Positions 18,301-28,491 of a DNA stretch of 44,385 bases are shown one piece after another. The stretch's first letter is position 1; every line of letters begins with the position of its first letter. This DNA comes from Ignavibacteria bacterium (GTDB taxonomy: Bacteria; Bacteroidota; Ignavibacteria; Kapaibacteriales; Kapaibacteriaceae). The translations under genes were made by a program, and so were the position numbers. Under the pieces are notes generated by a model, which was given only the letters and a program-made list of their open reading frames with translations, searched no databases and was not told the origin of the DNA. The stretch is taken from NCBI GenBank assembly GCA_947459875.1, contig CANHFG010000010.1, positions 1-44,385 on the forward strand, given 5' to 3'.

Positions 18301-19596
18301 GCGGTTCAGAAGCACCGGATGACCGTCGATCACCGTGTCGAGAATATCCCACACTTCGGTTGTCTTCTTTTCAACCTGCTTCTTTGCACTCTTGACGGTC
18401 TTGCAGTGACCGCGCTCGATCAGCTTGCGGATGATAAGGGGCTTGAAGAGCTCAACGGCCATGTCCTTTGGAAGACCGCACTCATAGAGCTTCAACTCAG
18501 GGCCCACCACGATAACCGAACGGCCGGAGTAATCAACGCGCTTGCCGAGAAGGTTCTGACGGAAGCGACCGGTCTTGCCCTTGAGCGTATCGGCCAGCGA
18601 CTTCAGAGCGCGCTGAGACTCGCTACGAACGGCGCGACGCGAGTTGTCAAACAGAGCGTCGACCGACTCCTGAAGCATGCGCTTCTCGTTCCGCAGGATC
18701 ACCTCCGGAGCCTTGATATCGATCAGGCGCTTAAGGCGATTGTTACGGATGATCACTCGACGATACAGATCGTTCAGGTCAGAGGTCGCAAACCGGCCCC
18801 CTTCGAGAGGCACCAGTGGACGGAGATCTGGCGGGATGACCGGGATGATATCGAGCACCATCCACTCGGGACGGTTCGGCTCTTTGTGCTCGGCCGTGCG
18901 GAATGCATCCAGAATTCGCAGACGCTTGAGTACGTCGGCCTTCTTTGCCTGCGACATATCCTCACGGGCGGTTTCGCGCAGCTTGAAATAGTCCTCGTCA
19001 GCATCAACGCGGCGCAGGAGCTCCTTGACAGCCTCACCGCCGATAAGGGCGATGAACTTGCGCGGATCTTCGTCGTCCATGTTGCGCTCTTCAGGGCGCA
19101 GGCTCGCAAGAACTTCCAGGTACTGCTCTTCGGTCAGAAGGTCCTTCTTCTGAAGGCCCGTCGATCCGGGCTGCACCACAACGTATGACTCGTAGTAAAC
19201 GATACGCTCAACGTCCTTCGTCGGCATACCGATCACACCGGAGATCTTGCTCGGAAGCGAACGAAGGAACCAGATGTGAACGACCGGAACGGCCAGCATG
19301 ATGTGGCCCATGCGCTCGCGTCGTACGCTCTTCTGCGTTACCTCTACGCCACATCGGTCACACACGATACCCTTGTAACGGATGCGCTTATACTTTCCGC
19401 AGGCGCACTCCCAGTCACGGATCGGACCGAAGATCTTCTCGCAAAACAGACCGTCCTTCTCCGGACGGAATGAGCGGTAGTTGATCGTCTCAGGCTTGGT
19501 GACCTCGCCATGAGAGCGATTGAGAATGTCATCCGGTGATGAAATGCGGATCGTAATCGAACCGTATCCGCGCTTCGGGATGTTTTGGAACTGCAT
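15313..19596 (-). CDS. rpoC: DNA-directed RNA polymerase subunit beta'
   Basis: A 1427-aa catalytic subunit. The N-terminal zinc-binding region [23 protein letters not shown] is at about residues 60-85. The rudder/lid region is present ([19 protein letters not shown]). The active-site loop [12 protein letters not shown] lies at residues 465-476, with the Mg-binding Asp residues 467, 469 and 471. The trigger-loop region is [13 protein letters not shown], and a second zinc cluster ([13 protein letters not shown]) is intact. The end, RRSARLSQD, is short and basic. It follows rpoB by 57 bases and closes the secE-rpoC operon. No intein, frameshift or split is seen. Unlike many genomes, rpsL-rpsG-fusA do not follow; secreted-protein genes do. 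Confidence 0.99.
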   Translation of the reverse strand: MQFQNIPKRGYGSITIRISSPDDILNRSHGEVTKPETINYRSFRPEKDGLFCEKIFGPIRDWECACGKYKRIRYKGIVCDRCGVEVTQKSVRRERMGHIMLAVPVVHIWFLRSLPSKISGVIGMPTKDVERIVYYESYVVVQPGSTGLQKKDLLTEEQYLEVLASLRPEERNMDDEDPRKFIALIGGEAVKELLRRVDADEDYFKLRETAREDMSQAKKADVLKRLRILDAFRTAEHKEPNRPEWMVLDIIPVIPPDLRPLVPLEGGRFATSDLNDLYRRVIIRNNRLKRLIDIKAPEVILRNEKRMLQESVDALFDNSRRAVRSESQRALKSLADTLKGKTGRFRQNLLGKRVDYSGRSVIVVGPELKLYECGLPKDMAVELFKPLIIRKLIERGHCKTVKSAKKQVEKKTTEVWDILDTVIDGHPVLLNRAPTLHRLGIQAFQPKLIEGKAIQLHPLVTTAFNADFDGDQMAVHVPLSHEAQLEALLLILSAHNIMHTQNGEPIAVPSQDMVLGVYYLTKARGGVKGEGKIFSCEDEVVIGYNSGRIALHAKIKVRIGGKMIETTAGRVLFNKIVPFELGYMNEMLGKKRLRQVIADCFRKAGLAKTVEFLDKLKETGFMTATRGGLSVSIADVVVPAEKVNIIDRAQKEVDKIEDYYHSGVITEGERYNKIIDTWSTATNRVADKLYNELASNKDGFNTFFMMLDSQARGSKEQIRQLAGMRGLMAKPQKTAAASSAELIENPIISNFKEGLTILEYFISTHGARKGLADTALKTADAGYLTRRLHDVAQDVVISEDDCGTIRGVEMRALKDGEDVKEPLKERIIGRTSLVEVVDPISGTVYCKKGEVIDEEISEAIEHSPIEAVMIRSVLTCESRRGVCARCYGRNMATGQLVDTGEAVGTIASQSIGEPGTQLTLRTFHTGGTASLSMSQSLVLAKFDGVIQFDAIRSVSCPGETEDVEVVVSRAGVINIVEPGSNRVVTKYDVVYGAELKVKDGQTVKKGEILYDWDPYNSVIITEKAGRVRYRDLVPNLTFKEAIDEQTGHTTKIVIDSRDRTKSPAIEIVDDEGTLIQSYIIPSRAQIVVDDGEVVAVGSKLVKMPRDLGRLRDITGGLPRVTELFEARAPQAPAAVTEIDGIISIEKPKRGSRVIATTSLDGQLKREYSVPIGRHVLVQEGDLVRAGDRMTEGAINPHDILHIKGINEVQAYLVNEIQEVYRMQGVKINDKHIEVIVRQMLQKVRVTDSGDSPFLEGDQVDRMRFSDENDRLKGCVVVTDPGDSKLKFGQIIDKRVLREINADLKKGDKQGAKSRTAEPSIGEPLLLGITQASLTTESWLSAASFQETTRVLADASAAAKMDKLLGLKENIILGQLIPAGTGLRAYQSMLVASDVGNIFGPEAIIPQVEPQEEMPRKPVRRSARLSQD

Positions 19597-19653
19597 CGTG
19601 ACTCCGAGCGAAAATTCCTTGGTTGACGAATTAATGGACAGTGGAGGTCAAGC

Positions 19654-22600
19654 TCAGTCGAGCTTGACATCCAGACAGAGACCCTGCAGCTCGCGAACGA
19701 GAACGTTGAACGACTCGGGAATTCCCGGTGTCGGCAGGTTCTCACCCTTGACGAGTGTCTCATACATTTTGGCCCGACCCTGCACATCGTCTGACTTCAG
19801 TGTCAGCATCTCCTGCAGAGTGTGAGCAGCACCATAGGCCTCGAGCGCCCAGACTTCCATCTCCCCGAGACGCTGACCACCGAATTGGGCCTTACCGCCA
19901 AGGGGCTGCTGAGTGATCAGAGAATATGGTCCGATCGAGCGTGCGTGGATCTTATCCTCGACAAGGTGGGAAAGCTTCATCATGTAAATGATGCCAACCG
20001 TGACCTCGTTCTCGAAGGCTTCACCGGAGCGACCGTCATACAGAACTGTCTTGCCTGTACGTGGCAGACCAGCCTTCTCGAGGTAGTCACCCACCTGGTC
20101 CCACGAAGCCCCGTCGAAGATCGGCGTTGCAAAGTGGATCCCAAGCTCACGTCCGGCCCATCCAAGAGCGGTCTCATAAAGCTGACCCAGGTTCATACGG
20201 GAAGGCACGCCGAGCGGATTGAGGACGATGTCCACCGGGCGACCGTTCGGCAGGAACGGCATGTCTTCCAAAGGCACGATCTTCGATACGATACCCTTGT
20301 TGCCGTGACGTCCGGCCATCTTGTCACCGACCTGAAGCTTACGCTTCTTGGCAACATAGACCTTGGCCATCTGCTGGATGCCGGGCTGGAGCTCGTCACC
20401 GGCGGCGATCTTATTTCGCTCGATACGAGCATCAAGAATGATCGTGTTACGGCGCGTTTCGAAGTTTTCCATGAGCGTGCGCACAAGCTTCATGGTCTTC
20501 TTGTCCGCCACCCAGTCTTGCTCAAGGCTGGTATTTGAAGGGAGGAATGATCCCGACTCGAACTTCGCCAGCATGTCCTTGGCAGTGAACTTGGCTCCGC
20601 TGCGGAAGATCATCGTGTCGTTCGTCGAGCGCACACCGATGGATGTTTCGCCTTCGAGAAGCTGACCAAGACGCTCGATGCAATCGATGTCCAGGGCACG
20701 CAGGGCCTGGTTCTCACGACGTGTAATGAGATCCTGACGCTTCTTTTCTTCAAGACGGAACTCGCTGTCGCTCGTTAGAACACGACGGGCGAAGAGCTTG
20801 GTATTGATGACCGTGCCCTTAAGTCCCGGCGGTGCCTTCAATGACACATCCTTGACGTCTCCGGCCTTATCACCGAAAATCGCTCGCAGAAGCTTCTCTT
20901 CCGGCGTTGGGTCGGTCTCTCCCTTCGGAGTGATCTTACCAATGAGGATATCGCCTTCGCGGATCTTGGCTCCGATGCGAACAATGCCGCGTTCGTCCAG
21001 ATCCTTTGTGGCTTCTTCACTGACGTTCGGGATTTCACGGGTGAACTCTTCTTCTCCGCGCTTTGTGTCACGAACCTGGAGCGTGTACTCCTCAATGTGG
21101 ATCGACGTAAAGACATCTTCGGCAACCATGCGCTCGCTGAGCACAATGGCGTCTTCGAAGTTGTATCCGCGCCAAGGCATGAAGGCAACCATGACGTTGC
21201 GACCGAGTGCCAGTTCGCCCTTTTCAGTCGAGGCTCCATCAATGATGGGTTGACCCTTCTTGACGCGCTGACCAACCGCCACGATTGGCTTGTGGTTGAT
21301 ACTGGTGTCCTGATTCGTACGATAGAACTTCTGCAGGTTATAGGTTACCGTGCGGTCGCCCTCGAACGAGATAAGCTTCTCGTCAGCATTGCGCTTGTCA
21401 TCGTAAACGATCCGGACAAAGTCGGCACATACGTAGTCAACCACCCCATCGTCTTCGGCAAGCACAAGGGCACGCGAATCACGAGCGACGCGCGCTTCCA
21501 TGCCGGTGCCTACAATCGGGGCTTCCGGACGCAGCAGTGGAACGCCCTGGCGTTGCATGTTCGAACCCATCAGTGCACGGTTAGCGTCATCATGCTCAAG
21601 GAACGGGATCAGCGATGCGGCCGGAGATGTGATCTGATCGGTGCTGACCTCCATGTAGTTGACCTCTGTGGGCGCAACTACCTTGTAGTCACCGCTGAGG
21701 CGGGCCTTGACCGTGTCACCGAGTATGCGCCCCTTGGCATCAGTTGCCGTTGAGGCTGGGACGATGATCAGACCTTCTTCTTTATCAGCAGGGAGGAATT
21801 CGACCTCATCCGTCACAACGCCGTTGACGACCTTGTGATACGGTGTTTCGATGAATCCGAATTTGTTGACACGCGCATGAATGGCCAGCGACGAGATCAG
21901 ACCAATGTTCGGTCCTTCCGGTGTTTCGATAGGACAGAGGCGGCCGTAGTGCGTGTAGTGAACGTCACGAACTTCGAAGCCGGCGCGTTCACGTGTAAGA
22001 CCACCAGGTCCGAGTGCCGAGGTACGACGCTTGTGCGTGATCTCCGACAGCGGGTTGGTCTGATCCATGAACTGCGACAGCTGGTTGGTGCCGAAGAACT
22101 GGTTGATAACGCTCGTGATCGTTCGGGCGTTGACAAGTTCGCTTGGGGTAACATTCTCACTGTCGCGCACCGAGAGGCGCTCCTTGATCGTACGCGCCAT
22201 ACGCGTCAGACCCAGGTTGAATGTCGACTCGAGCTGCTCACCGACCGTACGTACGCGGCGGTTCGAAAGGTGGTCGATATCGTCGACTGGAACCTTCGCA
22301 TCACGCACGTCGATCAGGTACTTCACGATGGCAACGATGTCGTCAACCGTAAGCGTCGTAACATCAAGTGGCACAGTCATCGCCAACTTTTCGTTGATCC
22401 GGTACCGGCCCACAATACCCAGGTCATAGCGCTTTGGATTGAAGAACAGCTTCTCGAGCAGGCCCCATGCCGTATCAAGATCTGGCGGGTCGGACGAACG
22501 TAGCTGACGATAGATCGTTTCCAGCGCGTCCTCACGCGTGCGTGCCGTATCCTTTGCAAGGGTCTTGGCAATGATCGGCTCGTCGTTAGGGTTCTCGTAC

Positions 22601-23481
22601 TTGAAGACCCGGATCGACTCGACATCAGAGTCGCGCAAAGCCACAAGCAGGGCCTCATCCAACACAAGGTCTCGTTGAGCAATGATCTCACCCGTGCTCA
22701 TATCCACTGCATCAGCGGCAATACGACGGCCCAGGTGCTCATCGGTGAGCTTCTTGACCGGTACCTCGGATGACAGGTCAAAGAGGTTCAGGAGATCTTC
22801 ATCGCTGGAGTATCCCAAAGCACGCAGGAGCGTCGTCACCGGAAACTTCTTCTTCCGATCGATGTACGCGTACATCACATCGTGAATATCGGTTGTGAAC
22901 TCGACCCATGATCCCTTGAACGGGATGATACGTGCCGAGAAGATCTTCGTTCCGTTCGGGTGGATCGCTTCGTCAAAGAAGCAGCCCGGCGAGCGGTGCA
23001 GCTGTGCCACGATCACGCGCTCAGCACCGTTGATGATGAACGTGCCACGCGGCGTCATGGCCGGGATCTGACCGAGGTAAACTTCCTGGTCAATGGCATC
23101 GATGTAGTCTTCCGATGATCGATCAGCCTTTGACGATAGGCGCAGCTTGGCCTTCAGCGTCTTGGCATACGTCAACTCGCGTTCGCGACACTCTTCCTCG
23201 GAGTACTTCGGCTTCTCGAGGATGTACTCAAGAAAACTCAGTTCATACACCCCGGAGTTGTCTTCGATTGGGAAGTTGCTCTCGAAAGCTCGCTGCAGTC
23301 CAACGAAGCGGCGATCTGAAAACCCGACATCCTCCTGAAGGAAATCGTGGAAGGAATCGATCTGGATTCCGAGCAAATCTGGGTAGGTCGACTCAGATTC
23401 GATCTTTCCGAACGACACGCGTTCGCGTACCCGTTGCAGCGGCAGCTGGTACAATGCAGTTTCTGTGCTCAGACCATTCAT
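19654..23481 (-). CDS. rpoB: DNA-directed RNA polymerase subunit beta
   Basis: A 1275-aa subunit forming the other pincer of RNA polymerase. The rifampicin pocket (about residues 450-480) reads [33 protein letters not shown]. The positions equivalent to E. coli D516, H526 and S531 are Asp, His and Ser, so the enzyme is predicted rifampicin-sensitive. The Ile of the E. coli RRISAL stretch is Thr. Other marks are [46 protein letters not shown] and the C-terminal [24 protein letters not shown]. The start ATG has AGGAG nine bases upstream. A 177-base gap with two hairpins separates it from rplL. Confidence 0.99.
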   Translation of the reverse strand: MNGLSTETALYQLPLQRVRERVSFGKIESESTYPDLLGIQIDSFHDFLQEDVGFSDRRFVGLQRAFESNFPIEDNSGVYELSFLEYILEKPKYSEEECRERELTYAKTLKAKLRLSSKADRSSEDYIDAIDQEVYLGQIPAMTPRGTFIINGAERVIVAQLHRSPGCFFDEAIHPNGTKIFSARIIPFKGSWVEFTTDIHDVMYAYIDRKKKFPVTTLLRALGYSSDEDLLNLFDLSSEVPVKKLTDEHLGRRIAADAVDMSTGEIIAQRDLVLDEALLVALRDSDVESIRVFKYENPNDEPIIAKTLAKDTARTREDALETIYRQLRSSDPPDLDTAWGLLEKLFFNPKRYDLGIVGRYRINEKLAMTVPLDVTTLTVDDIVAIVKYLIDVRDAKVPVDDIDHLSNRRVRTVGEQLESTFNLGLTRMARTIKERLSVRDSENVTPSELVNARTITSVINQFFGTNQLSQFMDQTNPLSEITHKRRTSALGPGGLTRERAGFEVRDVHYTHYGRLCPIETPEGPNIGLISSLAIHARVNKFGFIETPYHKVVNGVVTDEVEFLPADKEEGLIIVPASTATDAKGRILGDTVKARLSGDYKVVAPTEVNYMEVSTDQITSPAASLIPFLEHDDANRALMGSNMQRQGVPLLRPEAPIVGTGMEARVARDSRALVLAEDDGVVDYVCADFVRIVYDDKRNADEKLISFEGDRTVTYNLQKFYRTNQDTSINHKPIVAVGQRVKKGQPIIDGASTEKGELALGRNVMVAFMPWRGYNFEDAIVLSERMVAEDVFTSIHIEEYTLQVRDTKRGEEEFTREIPNVSEEATKDLDERGIVRIGAKIREGDILIGKITPKGETDPTPEEKLLRAIFGDKAGDVKDVSLKAPPGLKGTVINTKLFARRVLTSDSEFRLEEKKRQDLITRRENQALRALDIDCIERLGQLLEGETSIGVRSTNDTMIFRSGAKFTAKDMLAKFESGSFLPSNTSLEQDWVADKKTMKLVRTLMENFETRRNTIILDARIERNKIAAGDELQPGIQQMAKVYVAKKRKLQVGDKMAGRHGNKGIVSKIVPLEDMPFLPNGRPVDIVLNPLGVPSRMNLGQLYETALGWAGRELGIHFATPIFDGASWDQVGDYLEKAGLPRTGKTVLYDGRSGEAFENEVTVGIIYMMKLSHLVEDKIHARSIGPYSLITQQPLGGKAQFGGQRLGEMEVWALEAYGAAHTLQEMLTLKSDDVQGRAKMYETLVKGENLPTPGIPESFNVLVRELQGLCLDVKLD

Positions 23482-23573
23482 GGAGATAGCTCCTGACGGC
23501 TAGTAAAAAGTTCTGTTTCGTTCTGATGATCGAAATGACGCCGGCAAAGGCTCTGTTTCAACCGTCAGAACGC

Positions 23574-23588
23574 CCCCTTTGAAAGGGG
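23574..23588 (-). other. Small inverted repeat in the rplL-rpoB gap
   Basis: CCCCTT-TGA-AAGGGG forms a 6-bp stem of G-C-rich sequence between rplL and rpoB. One arm is a copy of the dispersed AAGGGGC word; the opposing arm is its five-C variant. It could be a processing or attenuation element, or simply an inverted pair of that word. Confidence 0.5.
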
Positions 23589-23607
23589 CTTTCCATTTAC
23601 GACAACG

Positions 23608-23635
23608 CCCGAGACGGCATTTCTGCCGTCTCGGG
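23608..23635 (-). promoter_or_regulatory. rplL-rpoB attenuator or processing hairpin
   Basis: On the minus strand CCCGAGACGGCA, loop GAAA, TGCCGTCTCGGG forms a perfect 12-bp stem 23 bases after the rplL stop. No U-run follows (GCGTTGTCG), so full termination is unlikely. In many bacteria a partial attenuator and/or RNase III site in this gap lowers RpoBC output relative to L7/L12; the same role is inferred here. Confidence 0.65.
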
Positions 23636-23658
23636 GCTGTTTCTACTGCGCGTTCTGA

Positions 23659-24039
23659 TTACTTGAGTGTGACCTTGGCGCCGGCTTCTTCGAGCTTCTT
23701 CTTCAGAGCGTCGGCATCTGCCTTGGCAACACCTTCCTTGACGATCTTCGGTGCACCTTCGACCAGATCCTTGGCTTCCTTGAGGCCAAGACCCGTGACT
23801 TCGCGAACAACCTTGATGACGTTGAGCTTCTGAGCTCCGCCTTCGGTGAGTTCGACATCGAATTCGGTCTTTTCTTCGGCTGCTGCTGCTGGGGCGGCAC
23901 CCGGAGCGACACCGGCAACCATCACCGGAGCTGCTGCCGACACACCAAACTTATCTTCAAGGGCCTTCTTGAGATCGGCTGCCTCTACGAGGGTGAGGTT
24001 TCCGATCTTCTCGACGAGTTCTTCAACGATTGCTGACAT
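23659..24039 (-). CDS. rplL: 50S ribosomal protein L7/L12
   Basis: A 126-aa stalk protein that recruits translation GTPases. An N-terminal dimerisation helix pair ([34 protein letters not shown]) leads to an Ala/Pro/Gly hinge ([13 protein letters not shown]). The conserved C-terminal domain follows ([34 protein letters not shown]... [11 protein letters not shown]), with the GLGLKEAK motif that contacts elongation factors. A GGAG box precedes the ATG. It lies 87 bases downstream of rplJ in the usual L10-L12 order. Confidence 0.98.
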   Translation of the reverse strand: MSAIVEELVEKIGNLTLVEAADLKKALEDKFGVSAAAPVMVAGVAPGAAPAAAAEEKTEFDVELTEGGAQKLNVIKVVREVTGLGLKEAKDLVEGAPKIVKEGVAKADADALKKKLEEAGAKVTLK

Positions 24040-24126
24040 TGGATTTCTCCACGAATGAATGATGAATGTTCTTTGTGTGATGGATGGTGACCGACGCCCA
24101 GCGCCGTATCACGCCTCGGCCTGCCC

Positions 24127-24651
24127 TTAGGCAGCCTGCTTCTTTGCGACTTCCTCGATGATCGATGCGACGTCCCGCATGACGGCATTCAGGCTGCCAA
24201 CGATTCCCGAAATAGGGGCGTTGATGCTGCCAAGCATGCCGGCAATGAGATCCTCGCGCGTCGGAAGCTCCGACACCTGCTTGAGCTCGGAAGGGCCGAA
24301 GTACATGCCTTCGACAACCGCGACCTTGAGACGTGGCTTTTCAAGCTTCTCAAAGTGCTGACGGATCACCTTCGCTGGAGCAACAGGATCGCTCGCTCCG
24401 AGGATCATCGCCGTCTGACCGGCCAGCTTCGTGTCTTCGATCTCGTAGCCACCGACCTCAGCAAGAGCACGCAGAAGAAGGGTGTTCTTGGCAACCCTCA
24501 TCGTTACGCCCTTGGCGCGCAGATCCCGGCGGAACGCCTGGTCCTGTGCGACAGTCATGCCGGTGAAATCCACGAAATACAGACTCGACGCACCGCGGAT
24601 CATCTCCGCAAGCTCGGCGACGACTGCCTGCTTTTGTTCTTTCGTGATCAT
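24127..24651 (-). CDS. rplJ: 50S ribosomal protein L10
   Basis: A 174-aa protein that anchors the L7/L12 stalk to 23S rRNA. The opening MITKEQKQAVVAELAEMIRGASSLYFVDFTGMTV is typical, as are the RVAKNTLLLRALAEVG segment and the C-terminal helix that binds L12 dimers (MLGSINAPISGIVGSLNAVMRDVASIIEEVAKK). The 93-base leader after rplA is where an L10-L12 autoregulatory RNA site usually lies. I see no confident fold there by eye. The Shine-Dalgarno signal is weak (AAGG next to the start), which fits feedback-controlled translation but does not prove it. Confidence 0.97.
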   Translation of the reverse strand: MITKEQKQAVVAELAEMIRGASSLYFVDFTGMTVAQDQAFRRDLRAKGVTMRVAKNTLLLRALAEVGGYEIEDTKLAGQTAMILGASDPVAPAKVIRQHFEKLEKPRLKVAVVEGMYFGPSELKQVSELPTREDLIAGMLGSINAPISGIVGSLNAVMRDVASIIEEVAKKQAA

Positions 24652-24744
24652 AACCTTGTTTATTGTTAGAGTCGCCGATCCGTCAACCCGCCATGGACGG
24701 TGTTAGAAGCGTGACAGACCGACTGTTGCGTAATAGTTTCGGAA

Positions 24745-25443
24745 TTATTGGTCAGCGCCGACGGACTTCGCATCAACACTGACAGCAGGGCCCATCGTCG
24801 AGCTGAACGTGATGCTCTTGACGTACTTGCCCTTCGATGACGATGGCTTGGCGCGGACAACCGTACCAACGAACGTCTGAAGATTCTCGATAAGCTTGTC
24901 TGCGCTGAAGGAGCACTTACCGACAGCGGCATGGATGTTCCCTGCCTTGTCGACGCGGAACTCGATCTTACCGGCCTTGACCTCCGCGACCGCCTTGGCA
25001 ACGTCAAACGTTACCGTGCCGCTCTTCGGATTCGGCATAAGACCGCGTGGACCGAGAACCCGACCCAGCTTGCCGACTTCACCCATCACGTCAGGCGTGG
25101 CGATGATGATGTCGATGTCTGCCCAGCCCCCTTGCAGCTTCTCGATGTAATCCGAGAATCCTGCGTGGTCTGCACCAGCATCGAGTGCCTCCTTGTCCTT
25201 TGGAGCCTTGGCAATCACCAGCACGCGAACCGTCTTACCAGTACCGTGAGGCAATGCTACCGTACCACGAACCAGCTGATCGGCCTTACGCGGATCGACG
25301 CCAAGATTCATTGCAACATCAAATGACTCATCGAATTTCGCCGTTGCGTTTTGCTTGACGAGTTCTACGGCCTTCTTGATGTCAAACGACTGAGTGCCGT
25401 CGAACGACTTGACGGCCTTTTTGAAACGCTTCCCTTGTGCCAT
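24745..25443 (-). CDS. rplA: 50S ribosomal protein L1
   Basis: A 232-aa L1-stalk protein that helps release tRNA from the E site and often represses its own L11-L1 mRNA. It begins [20 protein letters not shown]. The family signature [22 protein letters not shown] is intact. The track starts nine codons earlier at 25470, but the ATG at 25443 matches L1 starts and has the box AAAGGATAT in front, shared almost exactly with rplK. Confidence 0.97.
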   Translation of the reverse strand: MAQGKRFKKAVKSFDGTQSFDIKKAVELVKQNATAKFDESFDVAMNLGVDPRKADQLVRGTVALPHGTGKTVRVLVIAKAPKDKEALDAGADHAGFSDYIEKLQGGWADIDIIIATPDVMGEVGKLGRVLGPRGLMPNPKSGTVTFDVAKAVAEVKAGKIEFRVDKAGNIHAAVGKCSFSADKLIENLQTFVGTVVRAKPSSSKGKYVKSITFSSTMGPAVSVDAKSVGADQ

Positions 25444-25449
25444 GGAAGG

Positions 25450-25462
25450 ATATCCTTTCGTG
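25450..25462 (-). repeat. Shared leader CACGAAAGGATAT before rplA
   Basis: A 13-base sequence identical to the one just upstream of rplK. It contains an AAAGGA ribosome-binding site. Repetition before two consecutive genes suggests a copied or co-selected translation signal. Confidence 0.65.
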
Positions 25463-25538
25463 TTGTGCAAACGGTGCCTGCAAGAGACACCTCCAACAGT
25501 GGTTATTGTTCGGAAATGTTGTTCGAGAAAGGGGCTTC

Positions 25539-25964
25539 TCAGTCCTGGACCGTGATGCCCATCGAGCGCGCAGTGCCGGCGATCATGCTGATCGCACTCT
25601 CTTCGGTGTGACAGTTAAGGTCCTGCATCTTGATCTTTGCGATCTCAGCAAGCTGAGCGCGATTGACCTTGCCGACCTTGTCACGATGCGGTGCAGCCGA
25701 CCCCTTGTCCAGCCCGGCAGCCTTCATCAGAAGGATCGCAGCTGGCGGCGACTTGATCTCGAACGTAAAGCTCTTGTCACTGAAGAATGTGACGAGCACT
25801 GGCAGAATCATGCCCGGCTGCTTGGCCGACTTAGCATTGAACTGCTTGACAAACTCCATACCTGCAAGGCCGCGCTGACCGAACGCCGGTCCAACCGGCG
25901 GAGCCATTGTGGCCTCTCCAGCCTTGAGCTGGAGCTTGAAGGTACCCATGACCTTTTTTGCCAT
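25539..25964 (-). CDS. rplK: 50S ribosomal protein L11
   Basis: A 141-aa protein of the GTPase-associated centre, target of thiopeptides such as thiostrepton. It begins [33 protein letters not shown], with the proline-rich switch region [11 protein letters not shown], and ends with [39 protein letters not shown]. The usual length is kept. It is preceded by CACGAAAGGATAT, the same 13 bases as rplA. It lies 55 bases after nusG. Confidence 0.98.
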   Translation of the reverse strand: MAKKVMGTFKLQLKAGEATMAPPVGPAFGQRGLAGMEFVKQFNAKSAKQPGMILPVLVTFFSDKSFTFEIKSPPAAILLMKAAGLDKGSAAPHRDKVGKVNRAQLAEIAKIKMQDLNCHTEESAISMIAGTARSMGITVQD

Positions 25965-25969
25965 GTCAA

Positions 25970-25982
25970 ATATCCTTTCGTG
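25970..25982 (-). repeat. Shared leader CACGAAAGGATAT before rplK
   Basis: Second copy of the 13-base leader also found before rplA; it provides the AAAGGA ribosome-binding site 8 bases before the ATG. Confidence 0.65.
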
Positions 25983-26019
25983 GTCTGCGGCAGGTGTTGC
26001 CTGCCTCCCACATCATGTG

Positions 26020-26580
26020 TTAATGGTTTTCGATCTCTACCTGATGGAAGTCCAGCTCGATCGGCGTCTTACGGCCGAGGATCCCGACTTCTACCTTCAG
26101 CTTTTGCTTTTCTACGTTGACTTCCTTGACCGTGCCATTGAAGTTGGCGAATGGCCCATCTATGACCTTCACCGGATCTCCCTCACGGAATGATGTTTCT
26201 GCAGTCGTGATGTCCTTGCGCTCCTCAACACGTCCCAGAATACGATCGACCTCTTCCTTCTGCAGTGGCTGCGGACCCGAAGTCGTGCCGGCAAAAGAGA
26301 CGATCGAAGGCAGTGACAGGATGACGTCGCGCAAACGAGTGTCGAGCGAAAGCTCGATCAGAATGTATCCAGGAAGAAAATTCTTCACCCGCGTGCGGCG
26401 CTTGCCCCCTCTGACCTCAAATACAGTCTCCGTGGGGATGATGATGTTCAGAACGCGGTTTTCGAGTCCAAGGCGCGTCATTTCGTTCTCGATGGCAGTC
26501 TTTACCCTGGCCTCGTGACCGGTAAAGGTCCGTAAGGCAAACCAACGAGGTTCTGGCAATTGTTGTACGGCGTCGGACAT
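26020..26580 (-). CDS. nusG: Transcription termination/antitermination protein NusG
   Basis: A 186-aa factor that binds RNA polymerase beta' clamp helices and couples transcription to Rho or the ribosome. The NGN domain runs from RWFALRTFTGHEARVKTAIENE to LPGYILIELSLDTRLRDVI, and the C-terminal KOW domain is FREGDPVKVIDGPFANFNGTVKEVNVEKQKLKVEV, followed by RKTPIELDFHQVE. The track start at 26598 overlaps the secE stop region. The ATG at 26580 (MSDAVQQLPEPRW) is preferred; it follows secE by 14 bases. Confidence 0.97.
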   Translation of the reverse strand: MSDAVQQLPEPRWFALRTFTGHEARVKTAIENEMTRLGLENRVLNIIIPTETVFEVRGGKRRTRVKNFLPGYILIELSLDTRLRDVILSLPSIVSFAGTTSGPQPLQKEEVDRILGRVEERKDITTAETSFREGDPVKVIDGPFANFNGTVKEVNVEKQKLKVEVGILGRKTPIELDFHQVEIENH

Positions 26581-26594
26581 CGTGGGAATCCCAA

Positions 26595-26777
26595 TCAATA
26601 AATGAACTCGAGCAGGAAGACCACACCACGGTCAATGGCGAAAACCAGTGCGGCAAAAACCAGACACGTGGCCACAACAACCATGGTACTCTCGCGAAGC
26701 TGCTCCTGTGTCGGCCAGGAGACTTTTTTCATCTCCTTGCTCACATCCGAGAAAAATCCCCGAATCGAATCAATCAT
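26595..26777 (-). CDS. secE: Preprotein translocase subunit SecE
   Basis: A 60-aa single-span subunit of the SecYEG channel. MIDSIRGFFSDVSKEMKKVSWPTQEQLRESTMV is the conserved amphipathic helix with the KVSWPT motif, followed by one transmembrane segment (VVATCLVFAALVFAIDRGVVFLLEFI). The track ORF starts at 26951 and reads through tRNA-Trp. The real ATG at 26777 has GGAGGA eight bases upstream. It is the first protein gene of the operon; tuf, which often sits just before it, is absent. Confidence 0.97.
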   Translation of the reverse strand: MIDSIRGFFSDVSKEMKKVSWPTQEQLRESTMVVVATCLVFAALVFAIDRGVVFLLEFIY

Positions 26778-26817
26778 TTCATGTCCTCCGATCTGCGGTA
26801 TGCATTCGTAAACGTTG

Positions 26818-26890
26818 CACGGGCGGCAGGATTCGAACCCGCGGCCTGCGGTTTTGGAGACCGCTGCTCTACCAGCTGAGCTACACCCGT
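26818..26890 (-). tRNA. tRNA-Trp(CCA)
   Basis: Cloverleaf with acceptor ACGGGTG/CGCCCGT, anticodon stem GCGGT/ACCGC and loop CTCCAAA (anticodon CCA), and T-loop GGTTCGAATCC. CCA tail not encoded. It lies 40 bases upstream of secE, in the same operon. Confidence 0.96.
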
Positions 26891-26909
26891 ACGTGATTGT
26901 CAAATCAAG

Positions 26910-26982
26910 AGCTGATGACCGGGATTGAACCGGTGACCTCCACCTTACCAAGGTGGTGCTCTACCAACTGAGCTACATCAGC
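26910..26982 (-). tRNA. tRNA-Thr(GGU)
   Basis: Acceptor GCTGATG/CATCAGC, anticodon stem CCACC/GGTGG around TTGGTAA (anticodon GGU), T-loop GGTTCAATCC. CCA tail not encoded. Confidence 0.96.
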
Positions 26983-27060
26983 GACATGGTCGATCGCAGA
27001 CACCAAAGCCCTTCAGCGCACAGACCAATGGCCCGACGCCTCAGGGGACTTTCGCATCAG

Positions 27061-27133
27061 AGCGGGAGACGAGACTCGAACTCGCGACCAACAGCTTGGA
27101 AGGCTGTGACTCTACCAACTGAGTTACTCCCGC
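27061..27133 (-). tRNA. tRNA-Gly(UCC)
   Basis: Acceptor GCGGGAG/CTCCCGC, anticodon stem ACAGC/GCTGT around CTTCCAA (anticodon UCC), T-loop AGTTCGAGTC. CCA tail not encoded. The 78 bases up to tRNA-Thr hold nothing recognisable. Confidence 0.96.
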
Positions 27134-27168
27134 TTTAACCGACATCTCACGTGAGTGAAATGTCGCTG

Positions 27169-27251
<83 letters not shown>

Positions 27252-27266
27252 CAACAACAGAGCCGG

Positions 27267-27298
27267 CAAAGTTATGGGTCGGGGGAAAACTATGCAAA
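27267..27298 (-). promoter_or_regulatory. Bacteroidota-type promoter of the tRNA-secE-rpoC operon
   Basis: On the minus strand TTTG (27298-27295) is followed after 20 bases by TAACTTTG (27274-27267), matching -33 TTTG / -7 TAnnTTTG. Transcription would begin a few bases before tRNA-Tyr. Confidence 0.8.
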
Positions 27299-27317
27299 TC
27301 TGGAGGCAAAAGAGGCC

Positions 27318-28445
27318 TCAGGCCATGGATGCCACGAACTGCTCGAACAGGTAGTCCGAATCGTGCGGACCGGGGCTGGCCTCCGGGTGATACTGCACGG
27401 CAAACGCCGGCACATCGCGCAGAGCGATGCCGGCACAGGTGTCATCGTTGAGGTTCACATGCGTCATCTCGGCCCTGTCCGGCAGGGTGGAAGGATCGAC
27501 CGCAAAGCCGTGATTCTGGGACGTGATCTCGATGGCTCCCGTACGAAGATTCTTCACCGGATGGTTGGCACCGCGGTGACCGAATTTGAGCTTATACGTA
27601 GAAGCACCGACGGCAAGGGACAGGATCTGATGCCCAAGACAGATCCCGAAGATCGGAGTGCGGCCTAAAAGCCCCCTGACCGTCTCGATGGCTGCGGTCA
27701 CGGCCGCAGGGTCACCAGGGCCATTGCTGAGAAAAACCCCGTCGGGTTGCAGCTCGAGGACTTTCTCGGCGGAGGTCGTGGCCGGCACAACCGTGACGTC
27801 ACACCCAAAGTGGTGCAGACGACGCAGGATGTTGCGCTTGACGCCGAAATCGATCGCTACGACTCTCTTGCGGTCCGCCCGTACGGCTACCTCGGGTCGG
27901 TAGTCCCATTCACCAGGCTGGCCACCCGACCATTCATAGGGGGCCTGCGTGGTCACGAGCGGCGTTAAGTCGAGTCCGTTCATTGACGGGATATGCCGGG
28001 CACGCTCCACAAGCTCACGGGCATCTAATCCCGCTCCGTGGCCGATCACGCAACGCATCGCCCCCTCCGAACGCAGGATACGGACGATCATGCGTGTGTC
28101 GATTCCCTCAATGCCGGCGATCCCCTCAGATTCTAGGTAGGACTGCAGCGAGCCCGTGGCACGGTAGTTGGAAACAACGGGCGAGAGCTCATGGACAACC
28201 AGTCCCGAGGCTTGAATACGATCCGATTCAACATCGTCGCCGTTAACGCCGTAGTTGCCGATGTGCGGGTAGGTGAACGTGACGATCTGCCCTTTGTAGG
28301 AAGGGTCGGTCAGGATCTCCTGATAGCCCGTCATAGCTGTGTTGAACACCAGCTCACCGCTACACTCCGCACCTATTGCCCCAATTGCCAGACCCTCGAC
28401 GGTGACGCCGTTTTCGAGGGCAAGAATGGCCGTGGGACGGGGCAT
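27318..28445 (-). CDS. carA: Carbamoyl-phosphate synthase small (glutaminase) subunit
   Basis: A 375-aa class I glutamine amidotransferase that supplies ammonia to CarB for pyrimidine and arginine synthesis. The N-terminal CPSase_sm domain contains [37 protein letters not shown] and [16 protein letters not shown]. The C-terminal amidotransferase domain has [11 protein letters not shown], the nucleophile in [12 protein letters not shown], and the His/Glu pair in [18 protein letters not shown]. The track begins at a TTG four codons upstream. The ATG at 28445 is preferred because GGAGA lies eight bases before it. carB is not in the window, so the subunits are not encoded side by side on this flank. 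Confidence 0.97.
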   Translation of the reverse strand: MPRPTAILALENGVTVEGLAIGAIGAECSGELVFNTAMTGYQEILTDPSYKGQIVTFTYPHIGNYGVNGDDVESDRIQASGLVVHELSPVVSNYRATGSLQSYLESEGIAGIEGIDTRMIVRILRSEGAMRCVIGHGAGLDARELVERARHIPSMNGLDLTPLVTTQAPYEWSGGQPGEWDYRPEVAVRADRKRVVAIDFGVKRNILRRLHHFGCDVTVVPATTSAEKVLELQPDGVFLSNGPGDPAAVTAAIETVRGLLGRTPIFGICLGHQILSLAVGASTYKLKFGHRGANHPVKNLRTGAIEITSQNHGFAVDPSTLPDRAEMTHVNLNDDTCAGIALRDVPAFAVQYHPEASPGPHDSDYLFEQFVASMA

Positions 28446-28491
28446 GCGGGTCTCCAATTACCTGTGCGAAATGAGCGTGCGAAAATACCCC

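Noticed and set aside
17467-19188. 573-aa plus-strand ORF opposite rpoC
   Set aside because: It is a long antisense shadow of a conserved, codon-biased gene; low-complexity His/Leu/Asp composition and no recognisable domain.
24652-24744. L10-L12 autoregulatory leader RNA
   Set aside because: Right position, but I could not fold a convincing L10-leader structure by eye; mentioned only under rplJ.
27300-27317. Hairpin GAGGC...GCCTC after carA as terminator
   Set aside because: Five-bp stem and no U-run; also overlaps the tRNA operon promoter zone.
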